NCBI GenBank assembly: GCA_003164475.1
Contig: PLTL01000143.1
Location: forward strand, 1 to 5,729
Source: Candidatus Dormiibacterota bacterium
GTDB lineage: Bacteria > Chloroflexota > Dormibacteria > UBA8260 > Bog-877
Length of the DNA stretch: 5,729 nucleotides
Direction: 5' to 3'
In this document: piece after piece, positions 1-5,729 of the stretch
Numbering within the stretch: position 1 is the stretch's first letter
How the letters are laid out: each line of letters opens with the position of its first letter
The notes under the pieces: model-generated
Database searches by the model: none
What the model was told of the DNA's origin: nothing
What the model saw: the letters and a program-made list of their open reading frames with translations, nothing else
Position numbers and translations under genes: made by a program

Positions 1-67
1 ACTTACCGGCGTTGTAGTACTAGGAGCCCACGCCAGTGCCTGACCTCAACTCTCCCCAGCCCTCTCC

Positions 68-137
68 GGTCAGATTCCTTCCTGACGGAACGACACCCCC
101 AGGGTCAGATTCCTTCGTGATGGACAACGCCCCCGGC
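68..137 (+). repeat. Two-copy tandem repeat, 35-bp period
   Basis: Copy 1 starts at 68 and copy 2 at 103. The first 22 bases match at 20 positions; both begin GGTCAGATTCCTTC and differ at 82/117 and 86/121. The last 13 bases of each unit are only loosely similar and C-rich. Copy 1 can fold by itself (GTCAG at 69-73 with CTGAC at 82-86); in copy 2 that stem is weakened. Two copies are too few for a CRISPR and the spacing is wrong for one. Confidence 0.75.
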
Positions 138-344
138 GTGACCTCCGAGAAGCATTCCCAATTGGCGGCGATCTTCAGGCCCTTGCGCTCCGCTTCCTGT
201 GCTCCATCACCGGCCTCTGCCGTCGGATCCCCATCACCGCTCCAAGGCGAAGAGCCAGGGCCGGTCACTGACCGTATCGGTCACACGCCGGATAGCAGCG
301 TGCCGGTCTCCCCGCAAGGGTCAAGATCGGTGCGATTCTGACCC
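102..344. mobile_element. Possible MITE/REP-like element remnant
   Basis: The left edge (102-112) reads GGGTCAGATTC. The right edge (334-344) read on the minus strand is GGGTCAGAATC, giving 10 of 11 matching bases in inverted orientation about 243 bp apart. No transposase is seen between them and no target-site duplication is evident. From memory, GGGTCAGA-type ends and hairpins occur in REP sequences tied to IS200/IS605-like (RAYT) transposases, but I cannot confirm membership of any named family. An alternative is the decayed end of a larger insertion sequence. Both edges are provisional. Confidence 0.3.
318..344. repeat. Long hairpin (imperfect inverted repeat)
   Basis: Two 12-base arms flank a 3-base GTG loop at 330-332. 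The outer six base pairs are GGGTCA/TGACCC and the inner four are ATCG/CGAT; between them lie one A-C mismatch and one G-T wobble. No T-run follows on either strand, so it is a poor fit for an intrinsic terminator. Its outer arm shares the GGGTCA word with the tandem repeat at 68-137, which favours a mobile-element origin. Confidence 0.7.
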
Positions 345-410
345 CTGCCCGCGTTATATCAGCGGCGGGATCCGTGGCACCATGGTGATCGATAACGAGA
401 ACGGGATCCC

Positions 411-767
411 GTGGGTCTGCGGGTTACGTGGACCATCCGGAGCGGGGCCAAGTGGAACGATGGGCAACCCTTCACCGCCCACGACGTCGTGTACACCTTC
501 AACCTCATGGCGAAGTACGCCGCCCTGGGCCTCAATGCTCTCATGTCGGCGAACGGTGGGCCCATCACCAGCGTCACGCTCAGCGGGACCAACCAGGTGG
601 TGATGAGCTTCAACACCAACGGCCCGCCGTACTTCTACTACATCGCTGACCAGACCCCGATCGTGCCCCAGCACATCCTCCAGAACATCCCTGCCTCCCA
701 GCTGTCCCAAAACAGCTGGCAGGACCTCAACCCGGTGGGAACCGGTCCCAACACGGTGACCAACTGC
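411..767 (+). pseudogene. Fragment of ABC solute-binding protein, family 5 (DppA/OppA-like)
   Basis: Intact members bind oligopeptides or oligosaccharides outside the membrane and deliver them to Dpp/Opp-type permeases. The fragment shows family hallmarks: WTIRSGAKWNDGQPFTAHDV followed by VYTFNLM (about residues 8-35 from GTG 411), then PPYFYYIADQTPIVPQHIL, and near the end NPVGTGPNTV, where the family nearly always has GTGPY (here Tyr is Asn). About 119 codons remain of an expected 500-600. No signal peptide or lipobox is present because the 5' end is lost: an in-frame TAA lies at 393-395, and GTG 411 is simply the first start-like codon. Immediately upstream another frame encodes MVIDNENGIPW (382-414), which may be the preceding piece of the same protein, separated by a frame change and small deletion. 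Downstream the frame runs without a stop into the DppD tail. Non-functional as a binding protein. Confidence 0.85.
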
Positions 768-923
768 TTCGAGCCGCGCTGCCCGAAGGCCATGCCCCAG
801 TGTGCTGCGGTGCGTGCTCCCGATCTCTACACCATCGGTCTCTCGCAGGTTCGCTGCCTGCTCTACGCCGGCGATGTGAGCCCGGCGCCGAGTCCGGAGC
901 CGCTGGCGGTGCAGCAGCCATGA
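768..923 (+). pseudogene. C-terminal tail of a DppD/OppD-like ABC ATPase, fused in frame to the binding-protein fragment
   Basis: The translation FEPRCPKAMPQC followed by PDLY and VRCLLY is the C-terminal cysteine-rich extension (oligo_HPY type) found after the nucleotide-binding domain of Dpp/Opp ATPases. The normal pattern starts GC-x-F-x-PRCP; here it reads NC-F-EPRCP, one residue short. This suggests that the Cys at 765-767 belongs to the binding protein and that the join lies at about 765-768. Everything that should precede the tail (Walker A, signature, Walker B) is absent. The normal gene order is binding protein, permease, permease, DppD, DppF, so the fusion is what one deletion from the binding-protein gene into the end of dppD would give. 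The stop TGA (921-923) overlaps an ATG (920-922), the usual junction to the next ATPase. An assembly chimera is the main alternative. Confidence 0.75.
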
Positions 924-1086
924 GCAAGCTTCCCGGACGAGAGCCGGTTCCCTCCGAGCCGGGCCCCGCCGGCGCACCGAGGACCGGCGCGATCGGTGGC
1001 GGCAACGGAGCCGCGCCGGGTGGGGACGGCGTCGCCATGCCGGCCCTGGCGGTGCACCGAGCCGATAGGAGCGAGCCGGAAGAGGG
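920..1086 (+). other. Probable displaced N-terminal coding segment of the DppF-like ATPase
   Basis: ATG at 920 overlaps the stop of the DppD tail (ATGA), the classic coupling of consecutive Dpp/Opp ATPase genes. Its frame reads MSKLPGREPVPSEP and continues as a Gly/Pro/Ala-rich linker to EPEEG at 1085-1087, with about 80% G or C at third positions, then diverges from the ATPase frame and stops at 1109-1111. One extra G in the run at 1084-1087 would join it smoothly to VLLETDGL, making a protein of about 394 residues. Either the gene has a one-base frame break (mutation or sequencing/assembly error), or translation really begins at GTG 1087 and this piece is a short leader. I favour the frame break, without certainty. 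Confidence 0.45.
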
Positions 1087-2103
1087 GTGCTGCTCGAGAC
1101 CGACGGCCTGACCCGGCACTTCCAGCTGGGCGGTCTCTTCTCCCAACGCACCCTCCACGCCGTCGACGACCTGAGCATCACCATCCGACCCGGGGAGATC
1201 GTTGCCCTGGTCGGCGAGAGCGGGAGCGGCAAGAGCACGGTGGCGCGCCTCCTCGCCCGGCTCTACACGCCCACCCGGGGCAGCATCGTCTTCCGCGGCC
1301 GGCCGTTGCAGAGCCTGCGCTCGCGTCGGGATGTGCTCTGGTACCGCAGCCAGGTCCCGATGGTCTCCCAGGACCCCAACAGCTCGCTCAACCCGGTGTT
1401 CCGAGTCTCCCACGGGGTGGCCCGCAACCTCCGGCTGCACCGCAGGGAGCTGGACGCCAGGGGGCACCGTGATGAGATGCTGCGTGTCTTCGACGCGGTC
1501 GGCCTCACCCCTGCGACCGAGATGCTGCACAAGTTCCCCTACGAGATGAGCGGCGGCCAGCGCCAGCGGGTCGGCTTCGGCCAGGCTCTGGCACTCCGGC
1601 CCCGCCTCATCCTGGCCGACGAGCCCGTCTCCATGCTTGACGTCTCGATCCGGGCAGGGCTTCTCAACCTGATGGCCGAGCTGCGCGAGCGCGAGCAGGT
1701 CTCCATCCTCCACATCACCCACGCCCTTGCCAGCGCCCGTTACGTCGCCGACCGCGTCCTGGTGATGTACGGCGGTCACCTGGTGGAGAGCGGCCCTACC
1801 GAGGTCGTGCTCTCCCGCCCCAAGCACCCCTGCAGGCAGCTCCTGCCCTCGGCGGTCCCCGACCCCCGCGAGATCGTGGCTCTCGCCGCCGAGTCCCAGG
1901 ATGCCAGGGAGCCGCCCAAGGTCATCAACCCTAGCGAGGGTTGCCGCTTCCGGTGGCGCTGCCCGATGGCGGTGGAGGAGTGCCACCGGGTGACCCCACG
2001 CCTGCGCCCCGTGGGCTCGGTCCACGAGGCCGCCTGCCACGTGGCCACGCCGGACACCGATGCGGCCGCACCGCTCGAACCCGCAACGTCCAGCCATGGT
2101 TGA
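1087..2103 (+). CDS. Oligopeptide/oligosaccharide ABC transporter ATP-binding protein (DppF/OppF-like)
   Basis: This is a cytoplasmic ATPase that would power a Dpp/Opp-type importer with a DppD partner and two permeases. From GTG 1087 it has 338 residues. Visible motifs are Walker A GESGSGKST (43-51), Q-loop Gln95 in VSQDPNSSLNP, signature MSGGQRQR (154-161), Walker B LILADEP with Glu179, D-loop SMLDVS (182-187) and H-loop His212 in ITHALA (ITHDLA is usual). The C-terminal cysteine-rich tail has Cys286, 292, 299 and 317. A stop at 1066-1068 limits upstream extension in this frame. The purine-rich GGAAGAGGG touches the GTG, too close for a normal ribosome-binding site, so the true N-terminus may be the displaced segment starting at 920. 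The ATPase core is complete, but its permeases and a full DppD partner are missing here. It overlaps the GH2 gene by 8 bp. The ADEPVSMLDVSIR form recalls transporters associated with sugar oligomers (inference). Confidence 0.9.
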   Translation: MLLETDGLTRHFQLGGLFSQRTLHAVDDLSITIRPGEIVALVGESGSGKSTVARLLARLYTPTRGSIVFRGRPLQSLRSRRDVLWYRSQVPMVSQDPNSSLNPVFRVSHGVARNLRLHRRELDARGHRDEMLRVFDAVGLTPATEMLHKFPYEMSGGQRQRVGFGQALALRPRLILADEPVSMLDVSIRAGLLNLMAELREREQVSILHITHALASARYVADRVLVMYGGHLVESGPTEVVLSRPKHPCRQLLPSAVPDPREIVALAAESQDAREPPKVINPSEGCRFRWRCPMAVEECHRVTPRLRPVGSVHEAACHVATPDTDAAAPLEPATSSHG

Positions 2104-4753
2104 GAGCCTGGCGTCCGCGTCGCCGGCCGCGATCGAGGCCGGTGGTCCCGGTTCGCGCGTCCCGGTGAGCTGGTGGCAGGTCCAGTCCTCTGCGGTGGCG
2201 GGAAGTGACGGGGAGCCCGTGTCGCGACCCGGCTACTCCGCCTCCGATTGGCATCTGGCACCGGCCCGGTCGACGGTGCTGGCGGCTCTCGTCGGCAACG
2301 GTCTCCACCCCGAGATCCTGCACGGCACCGCGATGCGAGATGAGACGGACCCGGGGACGTTCCAGGTGCCGTGGTGGTTTCGGACCACCTTCACGGTGGG
2401 CGTTGCCGGGCGCACCACCGTGCTCCTGCACGGGGTCATCCCCGCTGCCGACCTCTGGATCAACGGCACCCGGGTGGCCGATCGCTCGGAGATCTCCGGG
2501 GCCCACCCGACGTACCGCTTCGAGGTCGATGACCTACTCCTCCCCGGCGCCAACACCCTCGCGTTGCTGGTCCCACCCGCCGACCCCATGCGGGACCTCG
2601 TCATGGGCTGGCTGGACTGGAACCCGTGGCCCCCTGACAACAACATGGGAGTGTGGCGCGATGTCGTCATCGCCCGCAGCGGCGACGTCCGCCTCTCCGA
2701 CCCGCATGTCACCGCGGCGCTCAGCTCCGCGATGGACAAGGCCGAGCTCACCGTCACCGTGATAGCGGAGAACCTCTCCTCCCGTTCCCTGCGCACCAGC
2801 CTGGCCGGGGTGATCAGCGGCCACCCCGAACCGGTGAGCTTCGACCGGGAGCTGACCCTCGGCCCCGGGGAGCGGAGCACGGTGGCTTTCCGCGCCGCCG
2901 AAACACCCTTGCTTCGGCTCGCCGAGCCGCGTCTCTGGTGGCCGGCTGAGCTCGGCGCCCCTGCCCTGCACCACCTCGGTATCACCGCCTCCGTGGACGG
3001 CGAGCTGAGCGACCAGGTGGATACTGACTTCGGGATCCGGCAGGTGCGCAGCGAGCTCGCCCCAGGCGGGGGACGGCGCTTCTCGGTCAACGGCCGGCCT
3101 CTGCAGATCCGCGGTGGAGGCTGGTGCCCCGACATCCTGCTACGCCACGACGTGCAGCGCATCTCCGACGAGATGGCTTATGCCCAGGGCATGGGCCTCA
3201 ACACCATCCGGCTGGAGGGCAAGCTCGAGAACCCTGAGTTCTACGACCTCGCCGATGGGATGGGTCTGATGGTGCTGCCCGGCTGGGAATGCTGCAACAA
3301 GTGGGAAGCCCACGCCGGCACCGGCGGAGTGGAATGGGACGAGAGCGACCACACGCTGGCCCGGCGATCCATGGCCAGCACGGCGGTGCTGCTGCGTAAC
3401 CACCCCTCCGTGCTCGGCTTTCTGATCGGCAGCGACTTCGCTCCACCCGAGCCTCTTGCCAGCGCCTACGTGAGCGAGCTCGGCGCGGCCGGCTGGGACC
3501 TGCCTATCCTCTCCTCCGCAGCCAGCGATTGGAATAACCCGGAGGCCTACGGCCCCGGGAAGCCCACCACCTCGACCGAGGCGGCGGGTGAGTCCGGGCT
3601 GAAGATGTGGCCGTACGACTGGGTGCCCCCGGTCTACTGGTTCTCGACGCGCTTCGGGGGGGCGCACGGCTTCTCCAGCGAAAGCAGCGCCGGCCCCGTG
3701 ATCCCCCGCCTGCCCAGCCTCCACCGGATGCTGACCCCCGCCGAGCTGGAGCAGCTGTGGGCGGCACCGGACGCGCCGCAGTACCACTCGGGGCGGGGCG
3801 ACGCCTTCGGCAACCTGTCGGTCTTCAACCGCGCCTTGTCGGCCCGCTACGGGCCACCGACGAGCCTCGAGGACTACGTGCGCAAGGCGGAGCTCGTCAA
3901 CTACGAAGGAGTCCGGGCCCAATTCGAGGCGTATGGCGGTCGGTGGGACGCCGATGAGCCGGCCACCGGCCTCATCTACTGGATGCTCAACGCGGCCTGG
4001 CCGAGCCTTCTCTGGCAACTCTACGACCGCTACCTCGACCCCGCTGCGGCCTACTTCGCGGCTCGCAAGGCTCATGAGCCACTTCACGTGCAGTACGCGT
4101 ACGACACCGGCGAGGTGGTGGTGGTCAACCGCAGGACGTCTCCGTCGGAGGCACTCAGGGTGAGGGTCCGAGTGCGCGATCTCACGGGGCGTGTGCGCCT
4201 CGACGACCTGCGGATGCTGCCCGGTGTCGCCGCCGGAAGCAGTGCCTCGACCGGCCCGGTGATCCTCCCGGAGAGCGTCAGCACCACCTACTTCCTCGAG
4301 CTGGAGCTGCGCCGGGGGCGGGAGCGGCTGAGTCGCAACGTCTACTGGCTGTCCACCATCCCCGACGTGCTGGATTGGGAGAAGACCACGTTCCAGCTCA
4401 CCGAGACCGCCTCCTTTGCCGACCTCCGTGGCCTGCAGAGCCTTCCCTGCGCCACCGTGGAGATCCAAGTCGGCGGTGGGGGGATGGAAGGAGCGGCCCT
4501 GGCACGGGTGACGCTGCGCAACCCCGCCCCGGACGGAGTGCCGGCGGTGGGGCTGCACGCCTCACTGGTGCGCGCCGCCGACCGCACCCCGGTCGCGCCC
4601 GTGCTCTGGGACGACAACGACGTGGTCCTCTTCGGAGGTCAGGAGCTCACCCTCGTCGCCACTCGGGGCAGCCTGTTGGGAGCCAGGGAGCCGCTGGCGG
4701 TGGAGGTCGAGGGCTTCAACCTCGAGGCACCGCGGATACTTCCGCTTGGCTGA
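2096..4753 (+). CDS. GH2 exo-beta-D-glucosaminidase-like glycoside hydrolase (CsxA-like)
   Basis: The predicted role is removal of terminal glucosamine from chitosan-type oligosaccharides; a related beta-mannoside activity cannot be excluded. The product has 885 residues. The N-terminal sugar-binding domain (about 15-200) opens with PVSWWQVQSSAVAG, typical of the CsxA branch. An Ig-like domain follows (about 205-310), then a TIM barrel (about 320-620) with RGGGWCPD, GWECCNKWE (396-404) and the catalytic motifs, then C-terminal beta-domains. The acid/base is taken as Asp447 in IGSDF (Ser-Asp replacing the usual GH2 Asn-Glu) and the nucleophile as Glu529 in SSESSAGP; both assignments are by family analogy. 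There is no signal peptide, so it should act in the cytoplasm on imported sugars. ATG 2096 is chosen because it overlaps the ATPase stop (2101-2103); ATG 2060 in the same frame would add 12 Arg/Pro-rich residues, and neither has a clear ribosome-binding site. The reading frame appears intact. Confidence 0.88.
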   Translation: MVESLASASPAAIEAGGPGSRVPVSWWQVQSSAVAGSDGEPVSRPGYSASDWHLAPARSTVLAALVGNGLHPEILHGTAMRDETDPGTFQVPWWFRTTFTVGVAGRTTVLLHGVIPAADLWINGTRVADRSEISGAHPTYRFEVDDLLLPGANTLALLVPPADPMRDLVMGWLDWNPWPPDNNMGVWRDVVIARSGDVRLSDPHVTAALSSAMDKAELTVTVIAENLSSRSLRTSLAGVISGHPEPVSFDRELTLGPGERSTVAFRAAETPLLRLAEPRLWWPAELGAPALHHLGITASVDGELSDQVDTDFGIRQVRSELAPGGGRRFSVNGRPLQIRGGGWCPDILLRHDVQRISDEMAYAQGMGLNTIRLEGKLENPEFYDLADGMGLMVLPGWECCNKWEAHAGTGGVEWDESDHTLARRSMASTAVLLRNHPSVLGFLIGSDFAPPEPLASAYVSELGAAGWDLPILSSAASDWNNPEAYGPGKPTTSTEAAGESGLKMWPYDWVPPVYWFSTRFGGAHGFSSESSAGPVIPRLPSLHRMLTPAELEQLWAAPDAPQYHSGRGDAFGNLSVFNRALSARYGPPTSLEDYVRKAELVNYEGVRAQFEAYGGRWDADEPATGLIYWMLNAAWPSLLWQLYDRYLDPAAAYFAARKAHEPLHVQYAYDTGEVVVVNRRTSPSEALRVRVRVRDLTGRVRLDDLRMLPGVAAGSSASTGPVILPESVSTTYFLELELRRGRERLSRNVYWLSTIPDVLDWEKTTFQLTETASFADLRGLQSLPCATVEIQVGGGGMEGAALARVTLRNPAPDGVPAVGLHASLVRAADRTPVAPVLWDDNDVVLFGGQELTLVATRGSLLGAREPLAVEVEGFNLEAPRILPLG

Positions 4754-5124
4754 GGGTCGAACCCAGGGTCAGCAGTCGGTACTGAGGGGTCCACGGGTCC
4801 GCCACGAAGCTGCCGAATCCCGAGGGGTTCGGTCGTGCCTGGCACCCTCTGCATGAGAGGCTGACCTACCGAAGCCAACCGCTCGACCACGACCTCATGG
4901 AGCTCGGCCTCTCGCCGCACCCACGGGTCGTGAAGACTCATTGGATGGCGTCACCCCTACTGCCATAGCTGCCACCGTACCCGGCGGATCGACCAACTGA
5001 ACCATCGCGCCTACCGCCTACGGCTCACAACCGGCGCCATCCGGTTCTCCGCGCCCCATGCCTCAATCAACCATCGGCTGCTGGGGTTATCCTCGGTGGG
5101 TATGGGCTGCGGGGAGAGATCCTC
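4754..5124. other. Intergenic stretch, nothing identified
   Basis: This 371-bp stretch lies between two convergent reading frames (the GH2 gene on plus, the repeat protein on minus). Short open frames occur on both strands, for example 4786-4968 plus, but none has a good start, ribosome-binding site or recognisable family. Only weak inverted repeats are present just after the GH2 stop (GGGT-CGA-ACCC at 4754-4764 and CAGT-CGGT-ACTG at 4773-4784), without a T-run, so I do not call a terminator. Confidence 0.6.
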
Positions 5125-5487
5125 CTACGGCTTGCCGATGCTGACGTCGCCCTGGTTGTCCACGGCCACACAGAAGCTGCTACTGGCGCACGAGACACCG
5201 TAGACGGATGAGTAACTGAAGAACGCTCCATTGGGCCCCACCGTCGGAGGCGGCGTCCACGAGGTCCCGTTGTACTCACCGCCCATGGTGTCAAGGCAGA
5301 AGCTGCTGCTCACGCAGGAGGGAACGCCGAAGTTGGTCGTGGCCCCGTCGGTAATGCCCATCGATCCCTGGCTCGACCAGGAGCTGCCGTTGTAGACGTA
5401 GGCCAAACCCGAAGTGACGTACATGCAGAAGCTGGCGGTTGGGCAGGACAAGGCGCCCTCATTGCCTGAGAGGCTGGCCTCGTCTAA
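5125..5487 (-). pseudogene. C-terminal fragment of an SC-x4-FC / NGtSW repeat protein
   Basis: The minus-strand frame ends at TAG (5127-5125) and contains three repeat cores: SCPTASFC (5448-5425), SCVSSSFC (5319-5296) and SCASSSFC (5193-5170). The first two are followed by YNGSSW and YNGTSW, and the last by VAVDNQGDVSIGKP and the stop. The period is about 42 residues. In actinobacteria such repeats form long secreted or cell-surface proteins, probably beta-propeller-like; the function is unknown and the fold is my inference. The paired cysteines in each core suggest disulfides and export. The frame stays open up to a stop at 5574-5572, but repeat similarity fades above about 5460, where insertion-sequence DNA takes over. 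The TTG at 5451-5449 is unlikely to be a real start, since it sits inside a repeat. The signal peptide and upstream repeats are missing, so this is a remnant. Confidence 0.7.
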
Positions 5488-5563
5488 CAGGGGCTGAAGA
5501 ACCCGCGGAGGGGCTTGCCGAGTTAAACACGGGTGTGAGAGTCTTGCGGGGACGCGTCCCAGC

Positions 5564-5568
5564 AGGAG
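5564..5568 (+). promoter_or_regulatory. Ribosome-binding site of the transposase
   Basis: AGGAG lies seven bases before ATG 5576. It is the best-placed ribosome-binding site in the window and fixes the transposase start. Confidence 0.75.
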
Positions 5569-5575
5569 ATCTCAA

Positions 5576-5729
5576 ATGCGTGGCAGCCCCGATCTGCAGA
5601 TGACGATGCTCACCACGGTGAGCACGGAGGCGATGGTTCCGGCGGATCACCCGCTGCGCCGGATCCGGACCATCGTGGACGCGGTCCTAGCCGAGATGGA
5701 CGGTGACTTCGAGGCCATGTACTCGAGCA
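5576..5729 (+). CDS. Transposase, IS5/IS1182-like, N-terminal part (runs off the window)
   Basis: The first 51 codons encode MRGSPDLQMTMLTTVS, then VPADHPLRRIRTIVD and a helix ending FEAMYSS. The D-H-P-L-R-x-I-R core followed by a 'F-x-A-M/L-Y' segment is characteristic of the N-terminal domain (DUF772/InsH type) of DDE transposases in the IS5/IS1182 group. The enzyme would cut and move its own element; the catalytic DDE residues lie beyond the window edge and cannot be checked. The start is set by the ribosome-binding site AGGAG at 5564-5568. The exact IS family is a judgement from a short N-terminus. It neighbours and probably interrupts the minus-strand repeat protein. Confidence 0.8.
   Translation, partial: MRGSPDLQMTMLTTVSTEAMVPADHPLRRIRTIVDAVLAEMDGDFEAMYSS

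Larger units (their letters stand above)
1..344. other. Gene-free left flank with repeats
   Basis: I see no convincing gene here. Open frames exist on both strands but their translations are low-complexity Pro/Ser/Arg-rich and match no family I know. The stretch carries instead a two-copy tandem repeat (68-137), a perfect 6-bp inverted repeat around one base (262-274, CGGTCA-C-TGACCG), a further CGGTCA at 278-283, a CTGACC at 40-45 and a long hairpin (318-344). The recurring GGTCA/TGACC word suggests a mobile-element or REP-like remnant rather than a promoter region. The first recognisable transporter sequence begins only after the hairpin. Confidence 0.55.
5488..5729 (+). mobile_element. Left end of an IS5/IS1182-like insertion sequence (partial)
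   Basis: DNA upstream of the transposase start no longer looks like the repeat protein it adjoins, so the left end of the element should lie somewhere between about 5460 and 5515; 5488 is a placeholder. The right end is outside the window, so terminal inverted repeats and target duplications cannot be compared. The element appears to have entered, or recombined into, the minus-strand repeat-protein gene. Confidence 0.5.

Noticed and set aside
68..137. CRISPR array
   Set aside because: Only two units, no spacer of constant length and no cas genes.
20..341. Open frames on both strands of the left flank (82 and 101 codons)
   Set aside because: Low-complexity translations, no ribosome-binding site, overlapping each other and crossing the repeats; no family resemblance.
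354..1238. Long minus-strand open frames opposite the transporter remnants (also 727-2097, 2233-3162 and 3140-4558)
   Set aside because: Shadow frames of GC-rich coding DNA: Arg/Pro/His-rich translations, no motifs, and the plus-strand frames show clear families.
4748..4770. Minus-strand tRNA T-arm-like structure (CTGGG-TTCGACC-CTCAG) at the GH2 stop codon
   Set aside because: No matching acceptor, D-arm or anticodon arm upstream on that strand; probably chance, although a tRNA-end attachment remnant cannot be formally excluded.
4754..4784. Terminator after the GH2 gene
   Set aside because: Only 4-bp stems and no T-run.
4786..4968. 61-codon plus-strand open frame in the intergenic stretch
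   Set aside because: No start codon near its 5' end, no ribosome-binding site and no recognisable protein.
5459..5650. Minus-strand 63-codon open frame across the insertion-sequence left end
   Set aside because: Overlaps the well-supported transposase start and ribosome-binding site; the translation is Arg/His-rich shadow sequence.

Overview
The window is high-GC DNA with strongly GC-biased third codon positions. Its proteins have an actinobacterial flavour: a Dpp/Opp-type ABC ATPase with the 'ADEPVSMLDVSIR' form of Walker B/D-loop, a CsxA-like GH2 enzyme, and a surface-type protein with 'SC-x4-FC / NGtSW' repeats. I infer an actinomycetote, chromosomal or metagenome-derived. The species cannot be named from this window.

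Layout. Positions 1-344 hold no convincing gene. They hold a 35-bp-period tandem repeat (68-137), several GGTCA/TGACC motifs and a strong hairpin (318-344), and may be the remnant of a small mobile element (102-344). From about 345 begins the wreck of an oligopeptide/oligosaccharide ABC importer operon. It contains an internal fragment of the family 5 solute-binding protein (411-767), fused in frame to the C-terminal cysteine-rich tail of the first ATPase, DppD-like (768-923). After these come a nearly complete second ATPase, DppF-like (1087-2103, possibly missing its N-terminus through a one-base frame break), and an intact GH2 exo-beta-glucosaminidase-like enzyme (2096-4753). The last two overlap by 8 bp and look co-transcribed and translationally coupled. 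The rest of the binding protein, both permeases and most of DppD are absent, as if one deletion (or an assembly join) removed them.

Positions 4754-5124 hold nothing I can identify. On the minus strand, 5125 to about 5487 is the C-terminal end of a repeat protein (three SC-x4-FC repeats). Its 5' part is replaced by the left end of an insertion sequence, whose transposase starts at 5576 on the plus strand and runs off the window.

Together: the ancestral locus probably imported amino-sugar oligosaccharides (chitosan-type, inferred from the GH2) and split them in the cytoplasm. As read here the importer cannot be complete, while the hydrolase looks intact. I see no defence system, CRISPR array, RNA gene or clearly new system. 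The most informative oddities are the in-frame deletion fusion, the frame break before DppF, and the repeat-rich element at the left edge.
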